Shown here piece after piece: positions 41,220-51,132 of a stretch of DNA of 64,000 nucleotides. The stretch lies in contig CAZTXB010000005.1 in assembly GCA_964617955.1 (NCBI GenBank), forward strand, positions 1 through 64,000, read 5' to 3'. The notes below the pieces were generated by a model. That model worked only from the letters and a program-made list of their open reading frames with translations, made no database searches and had not been told where the DNA came from. This stretch comes from JABWCE01 sp964617955. GTDB taxonomy: Bacteria > Bacteroidota > Bacteroidia > NS11-12g > UBA9320. How positions within the stretch are numbered: position 1 is the first letter of the stretch; each line of letters opens with the position of its first letter. The position numbers were made by a program, and so were the translations under genes.

Positions 41220-41293
41220 GGGCCTATAGCTCAGTTGGTTAGAGCACCTGACTCATAATCAGGTGGTCCCTGGTTCGAGCCCAGGTGGGCCCA
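41220..41293 (+). tRNA. tRNA with CAT anticodon (Met or Ile2)
   Basis: 74 nt forming a full cloverleaf: acceptor GGGCCTA/TGGGCCC with one G-T pair, D-arm GCTC/GAGC, anticodon stem CCTGA/TCAGG with loop CTCATAA (anticodon CAT), T-arm CCTGG/CCAGG with TTCGAGC, discriminator A; CCA is not encoded. CAT could be elongator Met or lysidine-modified Ile; it cannot be decided by eye. Confidence 0.92.
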
Positions 41294-41300
41294 CTAACTA

Positions 41301-41330
41301 AAAGCCTCAACTTTTGTTGAGGTTTTTTTT
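41301..41330 (+). terminator. Rho-independent terminator after the tRNA
   Basis: CCTCAAC (41305-41311), TTTT loop, GTTGAGG (41316-41322), then eight T. It starts 8 nt after the tRNA. Confidence 0.88.
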
Positions 41331-41722
41331 GTTTTTCTCCTCCTCAAATTTGAAGACATTTTAATTAAATTTAAGTATTTCTTTAAATTGATACTTTTTA
41401 ATACTTTTATACCCTTAATTTTTAAGAATGATGCCCTTAAAAATAGTTGTTGCCCGTGAATCATTTTTATTCAGGACCATTGCCCTCGATAAAGTGCAGT
41501 CGACTCAAAAGACAGTCATAATGACTCTGTTTAAAACGACAGCTGATCATCTCAATTCCATTTACCGCTTTCCAGAAATTTTATCACATTGTAGGATCAC
41601 TGGTAAGAGATTCCTCTAATTACACTTTAATTTATGAGCCATGGTCAAAGAACCCAACATAAAACACTATAACTTATTATTGCTTTTATTGCGCCTACCC
41701 TGAACTATTAAATATTATCTTT
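41331..41722. other. AT-rich intergenic stretch without recognisable gene
   Basis: About 390 bp between the tRNA terminator and the giant-protein gene. A 63-codon ORF (41428-41619) is present but has no supporting feature. No promoter with a good -7 element was found; TATCTTTA three bases before the ATG at 41723 is a 7-of-8 match but too close to be used for that start. Confidence 0.6.
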
Positions 41723-44700
41723 ATGAAATCATATACATTAAGGATTATACAAAATATTATTTCTAAGTCCGTCCTTCTCATTGTGTTTATCAATCTGTGC
41801 ATGCTTGCCAATGCACAAATGCAAGTCAACTTAATCCTTTCTCCACCCTATTCCCCATATTTTTCGGATTACCTTCAATACGAGAACAAAGGTTTTGTGA
41901 CCGTAGTTGACCCTGCCTTTGTAAACGGTACCTCTAAAGCGGTGTACATGATTGGAAATATTACAGGTGATAATGGCATATCATTGAAAACAAAGCCGGG
42001 TTATAAGCCGGGATCCCCTATTTTTCTTAATTCTAGCAGCCCGGTAAGTACCCTTAAAGGAAGCGAATTTGCTGATATTTTCAGTTGGGATAACATGATA
42101 ATTACCGGTATCAGTGCTAAAAAACTGGTTCAAAATGATGGATTACCCGAAGGAAATTATACCATTTGTATTCAAATTTTTGATTACGAAACAGATGTGG
42201 CCTTAAGCAATCCCGCTCCTCAAGGATGCTTTAACTTACCCATCAAACATATTGAGCCGCCCATTCCAATAAGCCCACTTTGTGAAGGCAATGTTTATTT
42301 AACCAAACCTCAAAATGTGGTGCTGAGCTGGAGTTTCCCTGTTGGCGCCCCTGCTGCAACCAAATACATTTTGAGAATTGTTCCTCTGGTCAACCCTGCT
42401 CAAAATCCTACCGACGCCTTAAACACCATCACTACCCCTCCGTTCTTTGAGAAGGAATTGAATGTAACAACTTATGTTTATTCAATAAGCGACCCCATTC
42501 TGGTTGAAGACCAGGCTTACGCCTGGCGGGTTATTGCATACGACCCTTTAGATAAGGTGCTTTTCAGAAATAACGGAGTAAGCGCTGCCTGTATATTTCA
42601 AACTAAAAAATTACTAAGCAAACCTGAATTTAGCTTTTCCTTGCCAACCTTGTTTTTGTCTTCACCCGATTGCAGTACAGCTAAAAAGGACTCGATAATA
42701 GTATCAAGTGAATCGGACCTTACCATCGCATGGAACTGGTTTTTGAAAAAAAAGAACGGGGAAGATTCAGCTATTAAAGAAAAACAACCTATTAAAGGTT
42801 CCACCATTGGAAAATACCGGATAATGATTAAAGCCCTTGGACTTCGGGGCAGTAAAAAGGCTAAGGCTGACGATGTTTTGGAAAGAACTTTTTATACCAA
42901 GGCAGAAGATCCACATCTGAAATCGTTCACAATGGCTGCTTGCGACTCCATGGGACTTAAGCATAATTATTGGTATGAAGTAGAGGTGACCGCTCTAGAT
43001 AATGCTACAAAAAGCTTAGGATCCTCAAAATGTTCGATAAGATATTTAAAGAAACTCAAGAGCGCGATTCCGAGTCTTTCTGTTAAAGGTCGACTGAGAT
43101 ATGAATTTGATGACTTTACAGAAAAAACAGGCGCAAACTTTGTGAGCCTGAGATGTGAAATTGTAGATGCAAAGGCTAAAAATAATAGCCAATTGGCAAA
43201 AGCCGCCGTGTCGTTTAGCGTGGTTTGCAAAACCGATAAAAACGGTAATTTTAAAATTACCCTGCCAGATAAAACAAATATTGATAAAAAATATCTGCGT
43301 ATAGACATTGAGAATTTATACTACGTCAATTTTACTGAAAACTTTGCCTTATTTAACTCCTCCATTCCTGATGCCAAGTCCCCTATTTACGCCGACACGC
43401 TGACCCTTCCAGAGTTAACTACAAAAGTCGTTAAGTATAAATTGAGAGTTGATGTCACCATGGGCTTCTCCGATTATTTTTATGATACACTTACAAAAGG
43501 CTTTGGTAAAAAAACATTTACTGTTGATACCCTCACCATAAAACCAAAGGCTAAAATTCCTAAAAATATTCAAATGGTTCTTTATCGTAAGAAAAAAAAT
43601 GAAAATATTCCCCAGTTTGAAGGGCTGGGAACCAAAGTTGAAAAATTGGATAAAGAAAACATCATAAGGGTGGCCGATGCCATGTTACAATATGAAATGG
43701 CCGGAGGAATTGAAAAAGCATTTGTCAATTTCGACCGCCTCATTCCCAGCTTTTATTCAGGGGATGAATATTATTTAAAAGCCAAATTTTTAGATGCCGA
43801 AAAATCTGAAAGTGAAACCGTGGATCTAAAGAATTTGGAAGCGCCTATCTTAACTATAGCTATAAAAAAACCACATACCGGACCCGAGGCACTCGCTGCC
43901 AGTTTTAAGTCTAAAATAAACTATCGCCTTATTTCAAACAAACCCCCTGTTTCAAAAATCAAAGGAAAGCTGGTTTATGTTTGGCCAAGTGATAACTCAA
44001 ATCAGGAAAGGCCAATGGCTAATGTGGAATTCAGTGTGATCAGTAGCTATCTGATCAATGGCATTGCTTTTGAGCCTTACGAAAAGGGATGTGTTGGAGA
44101 TATATATGCTCTATATAATGAGTACGGAATGAAAATATCAAGTTCCGACGACCAGAGTGTAGTGGGAGTTGGCAAAACCGATGAAAACGGGAATTTTGAA
44201 CTGGATGTGATCAATATTAATCAAAAGGGAACACTCTCAAAAAAAGGGAGCAGTAAGAGAATTGCCTCTTTTGATAAATGTGGTAAAAAAAACACCAAGG
44301 ACCCTGCCAAGGGCAACCCGATTGAGGAATTGATAAATGAAGTATATGACCCCTGGGATGGAGGATTTGATAAAGGGGGGATTTGGGAAAGTGATTACGA
44401 CATGGGCATGAATTTTGGGGACCAAAAAGGGTTAAAGCCTCAGGAAACAACCAATACATTATTAAACGGAGGTGACATTACTGTTAATGGAGTTACAGGA
44501 CTTGATAACAGCGGAGCCAAAAAAGGGATGGAGAAAGGTTCTATGTTTAAAAGCGGGGGAATTCCGGGTGAGGTGGAGTTCACGGAAGACCAAGAGATGG
44601 CCGAAGGAGAAGAGGATATTTATGGAACGGTCGAACGAATTTATCAAATTGTAATCAATGGAGAACACAGCAATTATTACTTCAACCCTTTGAGTACCGC

Positions 44701-47700
44701 CGATGGCAAAAATAAAATTGTCTGTCAGGCCTTTGACACCAAGGATATAGGGGTATATAAAAGCACGGTAAAGGAAATGAGTATTAAAATTCCTAAACCG
44801 GCTGACGTATATGATGACCCGAATATTTTAAAAATTAGTGTTTATAAGAAGAAAGCGACCTCAGGCTATGAAAAAATGCCGGGATTTAATTTGGCTACTG
44901 CCAAGTATGTAGTTTTCCGTTCGCAAAACACTCCAACCAGCTTATTCCCAAAAGGTGAAGGCTCGGCAATTCATCCAATCAAACCCTTGTTACAATCAAA
45001 ACTGAAAGAAGAAAATATTGCTACAAACAGTTCTGAATCAGATATTAAAAATAATTTAGGAAACAAGTTTGAATGGGTGCTGGATGCCCCTCAGGATATT
45101 GGTTCAGGAAGCAGCATTAATTTTAATGATAAGCTCCTCCTCAATTCTGCAAAAGCCAATTACTTTGTGCAAATAACCCCAGACCCTTCGCAGGGCCAGG
45201 TTTTCTTCAAGCCTGTTATTGCCTACTCCAGGTTGGCTTATGTCGATATTTATCTGTCAGCATCCAGAATTGCCGGAAGAATATTGGACATGTCGACTAA
45301 AAACACCACTCAGAAAGGCTTGCCCAATGCCACCATCCTTATTAAGAATACCACCAAAAACATCCTTTATTTTTTGAATTCAGATGAGAATGGCTACTAT
45401 GAACTATTGAACCAATCTTTTAGTGGATCCAAGTTTGTGAATTGGGATGATAACAACAACTTCGACATTCTGGTCATGGTATCCGGTTACAAAGTTAAAA
45501 GTAGCTCCACCACAATAAAGGCTGTTGGGGAGCAACGGATTATCGATTTCCAAATGGAACCCAGCCGAACCTTTAGCGCTTTTGTTCAGAATGAAGATAA
45601 AACCCCTGTGGTTGCATTTGTTATGAGAAATGACAGCAGTATCTATAAAACGAGTGCCTGGGGTATTATCAGTAAAATGCCCTTGGAGGATAAAACCGGG
45701 ATAGAGGTAACCATCATACCTAAAGATGTTAAATACTTTGAAGAAACCATTGTCATATCTGAAAAAGGTGATATTAATATTAACCCAATTATAGTGAAAA
45801 AACGACTTCATCGCATGCATCTTAAAGTTAAAGACGCTGTTTCCGGAAAATTTCTTGAAAACATCACTATCGAAATCAATAATGACCATAAAGGCAAAAC
45901 AAATATTGGTGGAGTGGCTAAGTTTACCTTTGAAAATGTATCCGTGAACAATTATGTGGTAACCATTACCGACCCTAAAGGGAACTATATTCCTAAAAAA
46001 ATATCCCTGATCAATAAAGAATCTAAGGATTTTATCCTCTATGAAATCGATCTCAAGGAGGGAATGATGCTCAAGGGCAATGTGACATTAAATGGAACAG
46101 GGGTTAAAAATGCCAAAGTCTACATCGATATAAAAAAATCAAGTGCAAAGACCCTTTCAACCACGTTGAATACCGAAGCTCTTGAGGCACGCACTGACAA
46201 CAAAGGCAACTACCTGATTAAAGGAATCCCTTCTGAATTCTTAAACCTTGTTGTTAAGGCATCTCACGACACTGCCTTTGTTGTTAATGGAGACTTTAAA
46301 GACATCGAATTAATCCCCGGAACAGGGTCCTTAAAACCGACTAATCTTAACTTGACCGCTTTTGAAGATTTGGTGCTTAAAAGGGTTTTTAATTATCCAT
46401 TTCAACTTGAAAAAATTGTTAAAAAAACCAATGAAGAGTATTTAATAAGTGGATTATTTGATTTCACGGATACTTATAACGGATTTTCCGGATCGAACTT
46501 TAACACCCGACCCAATATTAGCGATGTGCCTTTTATAGTTAAAATAATAGATGGAAAACGCGTTTTAGTGCCTCGAAACGACAAATTAGAGCTGGAAGTC
46601 TATAGTTTAAAATTAACATTCCTGGATAAAATAAATGTCATTCTTACCAGAAACTCAGGCAATCCTCTTTTACTAGAAAAAGATAATACAGGAGGTGGGG
46701 TGCTTAAAGCCAAGGTAAGGATAGTGGACAATTCATTTGATTTTCCGAGCAGCTATTTTTCATTCGGAAATCAGTTTTATTTCTGCGATGACCAAGGTGC
46801 CATGTTTGTAAATACCTTAATCTCAAGCTCTATAAGCTCTTCGGTTAACAAAAAGTACAATATCTGTGATAAGGAGAGTAAGGGCGTTATGTATAAATTC
46901 ATTGGATTTGATGCACAAAGTGATATCTCAAAATGCTATATCGATGATAAGGCAAAACTCCATTTAAACGGAAAAATGAAGTGTACCATGGCTAAGGCAA
47001 GCCAGGGAGTAATTGAGCTTTCCTTAGATGAAATTATTTTAAGCGATAACCAAATTGAAGTGCCTTCAAGCGGGAAACCTATTGAAATAAAATTGGAACA
47101 ATGGAGTCTGCAAGTAAAAAACTGGAGCATGAGTCCTGAAAAAGGGGGTTTAAATTCGTCGAATTGCATTCTAAAAACCGGCGTTGTAGATATTCCGGTT
47201 GGGGAATTTACCTTAACAAAACATTTCTATTATATGGATAAATTCAATGTTTCCAATATCAGTTTAGGAGGTGTATTCGACTTAAGTGAAATTAATTCAT
47301 CCTTGGCTAATCTTGTTTTTGATGAAAAAACCGGAAGCGACATGGGGGCGCATTGGAAATTAGTGATAGCCGGCAAAGATGGGAAGCCGGCGGCTAAAAT
47401 CAATAATCTCGAGCCCATACTTGACAAGCCAATTGAGGTGGAATATATCCAATTGATAAGTAACGGTAAAGAAAGCATAGTCACTCTAAAAAACAGTGGG
47501 GTCGAATCAAAATTGTGGAACAATAACTTCGTCAATTTCAAACCTACGGTATTGGCAAGTGGCGATGGTTTTGCCAGCATAGCCGGTACGGCATCCTTTA
47601 AGGTCCCAAGAATGAACCCTATCGCTATACAATTAATTTTTAAAAGAAAATTTGGTGTGTTGCTCCTCGATGTAAACCCGGTTAGCATTAAGTTTGAGGG

Positions 47701-48967
47701 CAAGGGGTATGTTAAATTTGCATCTAAGGAAAAACCTGTGGTTTCAAATGGTCTTTTTGAAATGAAGGGCTCTGTTGAAGAAAAAGGTAAATTTAATGCC
47801 ATCCCCGCATGGTTAAAAATTGGGGTCGGAGTAGGTGTGGCGAGAATCTACCTTCCGAATAATGGTATAGAGGGCTCTCCTTTGGCTAACGACTATCATT
47901 TGAATTTAACTGAAAAGTCCTTATCACCATCCTCAAAGGGAAATAACCTGAGACTAAGCAGCGATTTAACTAAAAATGGAATGTATGTAACCGGTTCTGA
48001 TTGGACTACCTTGAAGTTTAGTGGAAACTTGATAGAAGGCAAGACCGCATCTGATAAAAAATATTTGAAGGAAAGTAATATTCTGGATTTTGAGGTATAT
48101 GGTGAAATACAAGCCAATAGCAAAAAGCTGGAGCTAGGTGAGAACTTAGAATTTGGAGCTTTTAAGATGAGCTATGACTTCGCCAATAGCCGACTTAATG
48201 GGACCTTGCACTGCTCTAAAAAATATTTAGGTGATAATTTTTCGCTCGAAGGAGCGGATTTGGAAATGTGCTTTGATCCGGGGGGTTGGTATCTCCTGGG
48301 TTCGGGGAAACTGAATACCGGAACTTTTCTCACCGAAGGACTGGGCATATTTAACGCCGGTTTTTTGTTAGGTATGCATGCGATATCGCCCGAAATGAAC
48401 AGCACCGTAACCAAATATTCTAAAACGAATACAGCTTGTCTCTATTTGAATAAAAATAGCACAAACTTTAGCGGATTCTTCTTTACCGGAGGGTGGGATG
48501 TGATTGATAAAAGTGAAGATTTTAATTTTGGCGTAGCATGGGGTGAAGTTCAAGCGTTGCTTGGTGTAGAGGCCACATTGGCCTTAAATTTTAACAGTTC
48601 AACTGAGAAATTTTTTCTCGCAGGTACCGTCATGGGTAAATTAGAAGCCTCTTTAGGAAGCGTAACCGGTACCTCTATTTGCGCATCTGCCGTGAATGAA
48701 TTGCATGGCGGTGCATCTTTTAGCAGTTTGAGCAATCTTACCATTACCGGGGGCTCCGGTATTTCTCTCACAGGATGCATTACACAATGGATGCCTCCTC
48801 CTAAGAAAGATTTAACGTTTGGCGTTCAAGTTGAGGCAGGTATAGACTATGTTCTCAAGCCTGCAGGACCAGATCGATTTGCCATTAATTGGAAACTAGG
48901 AACGCCAGAAAAAAACATAAACAATGCTTGTAACGAGGTCATCCAAAAATGCTCCAGCTGTAAATAA
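41723..48967 (+). CDS. Giant (2414-aa) exported multidomain protein
   Basis: Signal peptide (SVLLIVFINLCMLANAQ). The N-terminal 300 residues (VNLILSPPYSPYFSDYL, YMIGNITGDNGISLKTKPGY, GNYTICIQIFDYETD, Ig-like strands to 300) resemble the opening module of very long Bacteroidota proteins that I associate with the TANFOR-domain group, without being able to confirm it. Then come carboxypeptidase-regulatory-like (CarbopepD_reg) modules near residues 746, 1182, 1363 and 1447 (for example GRILDMSTKN, GNVTLNGTGVKNAKVYI). The last 900 residues are beta-rich, repetitive and Gly/Ser/Asn/Lys-rich, ending EVIQKCSSCK with no T9SS domain. Followed by the FN3 gene after 10 nt. Function unknown. Confidence 0.88.
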   Translation: MKSYTLRIIQNIISKSVLLIVFINLCMLANAQMQVNLILSPPYSPYFSDYLQYENKGFVTVVDPAFVNGTSKAVYMIGNITGDNGISLKTKPGYKPGSPIFLNSSSPVSTLKGSEFADIFSWDNMIITGISAKKLVQNDGLPEGNYTICIQIFDYETDVALSNPAPQGCFNLPIKHIEPPIPISPLCEGNVYLTKPQNVVLSWSFPVGAPAATKYILRIVPLVNPAQNPTDALNTITTPPFFEKELNVTTYVYSISDPILVEDQAYAWRVIAYDPLDKVLFRNNGVSAACIFQTKKLLSKPEFSFSLPTLFLSSPDCSTAKKDSIIVSSESDLTIAWNWFLKKKNGEDSAIKEKQPIKGSTIGKYRIMIKALGLRGSKKAKADDVLERTFYTKAEDPHLKSFTMAACDSMGLKHNYWYEVEVTALDNATKSLGSSKCSIRYLKKLKSAIPSLSVKGRLRYEFDDFTEKTGANFVSLRCEIVDAKAKNNSQLAKAAVSFSVVCKTDKNGNFKITLPDKTNIDKKYLRIDIENLYYVNFTENFALFNSSIPDAKSPIYADTLTLPELTTKVVKYKLRVDVTMGFSDYFYDTLTKGFGKKTFTVDTLTIKPKAKIPKNIQMVLYRKKKNENIPQFEGLGTKVEKLDKENIIRVADAMLQYEMAGGIEKAFVNFDRLIPSFYSGDEYYLKAKFLDAEKSESETVDLKNLEAPILTIAIKKPHTGPEALAASFKSKINYRLISNKPPVSKIKGKLVYVWPSDNSNQERPMANVEFSVISSYLINGIAFEPYEKGCVGDIYALYNEYGMKISSSDDQSVVGVGKTDENGNFELDVININQKGTLSKKGSSKRIASFDKCGKKNTKDPAKGNPIEELINEVYDPWDGGFDKGGIWESDYDMGMNFGDQKGLKPQETTNTLLNGGDITVNGVTGLDNSGAKKGMEKGSMFKSGGIPGEVEFTEDQEMAEGEEDIYGTVERIYQIVINGEHSNYYFNPLSTADGKNKIVCQAFDTKDIGVYKSTVKEMSIKIPKPADVYDDPNILKISVYKKKATSGYEKMPGFNLATAKYVVFRSQNTPTSLFPKGEGSAIHPIKPLLQSKLKEENIATNSSESDIKNNLGNKFEWVLDAPQDIGSGSSINFNDKLLLNSAKANYFVQITPDPSQGQVFFKPVIAYSRLAYVDIYLSASRIAGRILDMSTKNTTQKGLPNATILIKNTTKNILYFLNSDENGYYELLNQSFSGSKFVNWDDNNNFDILVMVSGYKVKSSSTTIKAVGEQRIIDFQMEPSRTFSAFVQNEDKTPVVAFVMRNDSSIYKTSAWGIISKMPLEDKTGIEVTIIPKDVKYFEETIVISEKGDININPIIVKKRLHRMHLKVKDAVSGKFLENITIEINNDHKGKTNIGGVAKFTFENVSVNNYVVTITDPKGNYIPKKISLINKESKDFILYEIDLKEGMMLKGNVTLNGTGVKNAKVYIDIKKSSAKTLSTTLNTEALEARTDNKGNYLIKGIPSEFLNLVVKASHDTAFVVNGDFKDIELIPGTGSLKPTNLNLTAFEDLVLKRVFNYPFQLEKIVKKTNEEYLISGLFDFTDTYNGFSGSNFNTRPNISDVPFIVKIIDGKRVLVPRNDKLELEVYSLKLTFLDKINVILTRNSGNPLLLEKDNTGGGVLKAKVRIVDNSFDFPSSYFSFGNQFYFCDDQGAMFVNTLISSSISSSVNKKYNICDKESKGVMYKFIGFDAQSDISKCYIDDKAKLHLNGKMKCTMAKASQGVIELSLDEIILSDNQIEVPSSGKPIEIKLEQWSLQVKNWSMSPEKGGLNSSNCILKTGVVDIPVGEFTLTKHFYYMDKFNVSNISLGGVFDLSEINSSLANLVFDEKTGSDMGAHWKLVIAGKDGKPAAKINNLEPILDKPIEVEYIQLISNGKESIVTLKNSGVESKLWNNNFVNFKPTVLASGDGFASIAGTASFKVPRMNPIAIQLIFKRKFGVLLLDVNPVSIKFEGKGYVKFASKEKPVVSNGLFEMKGSVEEKGKFNAIPAWLKIGVGVGVARIYLPNNGIEGSPLANDYHLNLTEKSLSPSSKGNNLRLSSDLTKNGMYVTGSDWTTLKFSGNLIEGKTASDKKYLKESNILDFEVYGEIQANSKKLELGENLEFGAFKMSYDFANSRLNGTLHCSKKYLGDNFSLEGADLEMCFDPGGWYLLGSGKLNTGTFLTEGLGIFNAGFLLGMHAISPEMNSTVTKYSKTNTACLYLNKNSTNFSGFFFTGGWDVIDKSEDFNFGVAWGEVQALLGVEATLALNFNSSTEKFFLAGTVMGKLEASLGSVTGTSICASAVNELHGGASFSSLSNLTITGGSGISLTGCITQWMPPPKKDLTFGVQVEAGIDYVLKPAGPDRFAINWKLGTPEKNINNACNEVIQKCSSCK

Positions 48968-48977
48968 CCGACAAAAT

Positions 48978-50972
48978 ATGCGCATTATTAAATATTTATT
49001 CATACTGAACGCCCTCTTCTTAAGAATTTATGCGATTGGACAGGATGCTGTGGCCTACTCCGGCAGTAATGGCAATTACATCCTGCTTGGAAATTCAATT
49101 CCCAAAAATTTTCAATACCAACTAGAACGCAGAGCTATTGGAGAAAACAATTGGCAATTTTTAAAATTGATATTAGCCCCCCCGAGCGTATACGAATTTG
49201 AATCCAATATCATTAACCCAAACAAATCAGGGGTAAGTTTTGGGATTCCACCTTCTGAGATCTTTCCATTTTTATATGATAAAATGAAAAAAGTTGAGGT
49301 TGCTGATTCTTTCGTCGGATATAAAACTACTTCATTGCTCACTGCCATAGGGTGCATGTATTTTGATTTCACAGCTGAAAAGGGAAAAAAATATGAATAC
49401 AAGGTTATAAAACTAAGCAATGGCTCTTCACAAGATTTGGGAACTACTTCCCCTGTATCATGGCCGGGATCTGCTCTAAAAACAAAACTAAAGGCGAAGG
49501 AAATCTATGTGATAAACAAACATGTCAATCTGTATTTTGAAATTGAGGAGTTGGGAGGTATACAAGATTGTAAAGTATACCGAAGCTATTACTTACGGGG
49601 TGGGACGGAACAAATACCCGCCAGAGTTAGTTTTATGAACAATAATGGAAAAAATCAAATTAAAATTATCGATAACACCGCGCTCCCTAATATTGGATAT
49701 ACCTACGCCATTGTTCCGGTTGACGGGTTCGGAAACGAAGGAGGCATTTCTCCGGAACTTCACTTGTTTAACACCGTTGCCGGGACAATTATGCCCGGAC
49801 TTGTGGGCGTAAATACTATTTCAGACGATATTAAGAAAGCTATAAAAATATACTGGCCCAAGCAGGAGATTAAAGATGCAGTGAGTATCGATTTGTTCAA
49901 AAGTGACAATTACGACGGGCAATACTCTAAAATTACTTCACTGACGCCAGATCAAACCTTTTATTACGATTATTCTGTTATACCTGTAAAAACCTATTTT
50001 TATACCCTTGTCATTAACGGTGTTTTTGAAAAGTCGCCTGTTAGTGCCCGTTATGCCGGAATGCTTAATCCGGTGAATGTATCCATCATTCCACCTCAAA
50101 ACGTGATGGCCGAAATGCCCGACCCAAAGGTTGTTCGCGTCAGCTGGACCAATTCGGAACCCGACACGCGCGGCTATTATGTTTACAGAGCAGTTGGGGA
50201 TAAAGACTCTTTTCATTTAATATCCGATGTCGTCACACGAACAAATAAATTGGAGAGTTTTCAAGATACCCTTAATTCGGTTTTGCAAACCATGACCTTT
50301 TTTTATTGCATAAGCAGCGTGAACAGCTCTTATTCTATAAGTCCCAAATCCTCACCTGTGAGTATAACCGTTCAGGGGAATTATGTGCCCATGGCCAGCG
50401 GAACCACAGCGAGATTGCTCAATGAAGAAATACTTGTAACCTGGGATCAGGGACAAGAATTAAGCAAAAATGTTATTGGCTATAACGTGTTTATGCGTGA
50501 GGAAGACGAGAATGGGAAGGAAAAAAAAGACTGGAGCTTGTTTCAAAATATTCTAAACCCTGAGCAAAACATAACCAAATTTATGAAGCCGCTTCCCGGG
50601 CATACTTATTTCTTCAAAGTTCAAAATATTGGGGTGGGTGATTATGTTGGAGACTTTAGCAATGTTGCCGCTATAAGCATTGAACCGACTGTTATACCCA
50701 GTATAAGCAATCTTATGGGAAATTTCGGAAAGGATAAAATAATGCTCACCTGGGAGAATCCCCTGGGTATAGATATCGAATCGATTCAAGTTTATAGAGG
50801 AGAAAATGGCAATGAACCAAGCTTATTGACAACACTAAAAGCAGGTGATTTTACTTATACAGATAAGAACATTAAGGTCGGTAAGGCTTATCATTATTAT
50901 CTGGTTGTTACAGATAAACATAAAACAAACAGTAGCCCAAGCGACTTTGTCGAAATTTGGAGCAAAGATTAG
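48978..50972 (+). CDS. Exported fibronectin type III protein paired with the giant protein
   Basis: 664 aa from the ATG at 48978, which opens the signal peptide (IKYLFILNALFLRIYAIGQ); the open frame reaches back into the giant gene but gives no better start. Four or more FN3-type domains follow (about 200-290, 300-390, 400-480, 495-580, 585-664), recognisable by endings such as NIGYTYAIVPVDGFGNEG, RVSWTNSEPDTRGYYVYRAV, GYNVFMREEDENG and KAYHYYLVVTDKHKTNSSPS. No T9SS domain is obvious. The 10-nt spacing implies coexpression; the pair probably forms an extracellular or outer-membrane complex (inference). Confidence 0.85.
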   Translation: MRIIKYLFILNALFLRIYAIGQDAVAYSGSNGNYILLGNSIPKNFQYQLERRAIGENNWQFLKLILAPPSVYEFESNIINPNKSGVSFGIPPSEIFPFLYDKMKKVEVADSFVGYKTTSLLTAIGCMYFDFTAEKGKKYEYKVIKLSNGSSQDLGTTSPVSWPGSALKTKLKAKEIYVINKHVNLYFEIEELGGIQDCKVYRSYYLRGGTEQIPARVSFMNNNGKNQIKIIDNTALPNIGYTYAIVPVDGFGNEGGISPELHLFNTVAGTIMPGLVGVNTISDDIKKAIKIYWPKQEIKDAVSIDLFKSDNYDGQYSKITSLTPDQTFYYDYSVIPVKTYFYTLVINGVFEKSPVSARYAGMLNPVNVSIIPPQNVMAEMPDPKVVRVSWTNSEPDTRGYYVYRAVGDKDSFHLISDVVTRTNKLESFQDTLNSVLQTMTFFYCISSVNSSYSISPKSSPVSITVQGNYVPMASGTTARLLNEEILVTWDQGQELSKNVIGYNVFMREEDENGKEKKDWSLFQNILNPEQNITKFMKPLPGHTYFFKVQNIGVGDYVGDFSNVAAISIEPTVIPSISNLMGNFGKDKIMLTWENPLGIDIESIQVYRGENGNEPSLLTTLKAGDFTYTDKNIKVGKAYHYYLVVTDKHKTNSSPSDFVEIWSKD

Positions 50973-51078
50973 CTAAGGTTCGTTTCAAAGCAGGCTGTGA
51001 GTCATACAACACAGGAGGGCACTTTTGATTTCGTAGTGAATTCATTCAAGCACGAAAAACTTTTTTAGCTCCCATAAA

Positions 51079-51104
51079 AAAGTCCCGGTTCACACCGGGA
51101 CTTT
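51079..51104 (-). terminator. Rho-independent terminator of nrdJ
   Basis: Perfect 11-bp stem AAAGTCCCGGT/ACCGGGACTTT with a TCAC loop; on the minus strand a T5 tract follows. It lies 28 bp past the nrdJ stop. Confidence 0.9.
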
Positions 51105-51132
51105 CATCATTATAAATATGGAAAACTGTGGT

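Noticed and set aside
41428..41619. 63-codon ORF between the tRNA and the giant gene
   Set aside because: No promoter or family similarity. The N-terminus (KIVVARESFLFR) faintly recalls a response-regulator start, but this is too weak to report.
47230..47802. 190-codon minus-strand ORF inside the giant gene
   Set aside because: Antisense shadow of a long coding frame, without a signal, motif or promoter.
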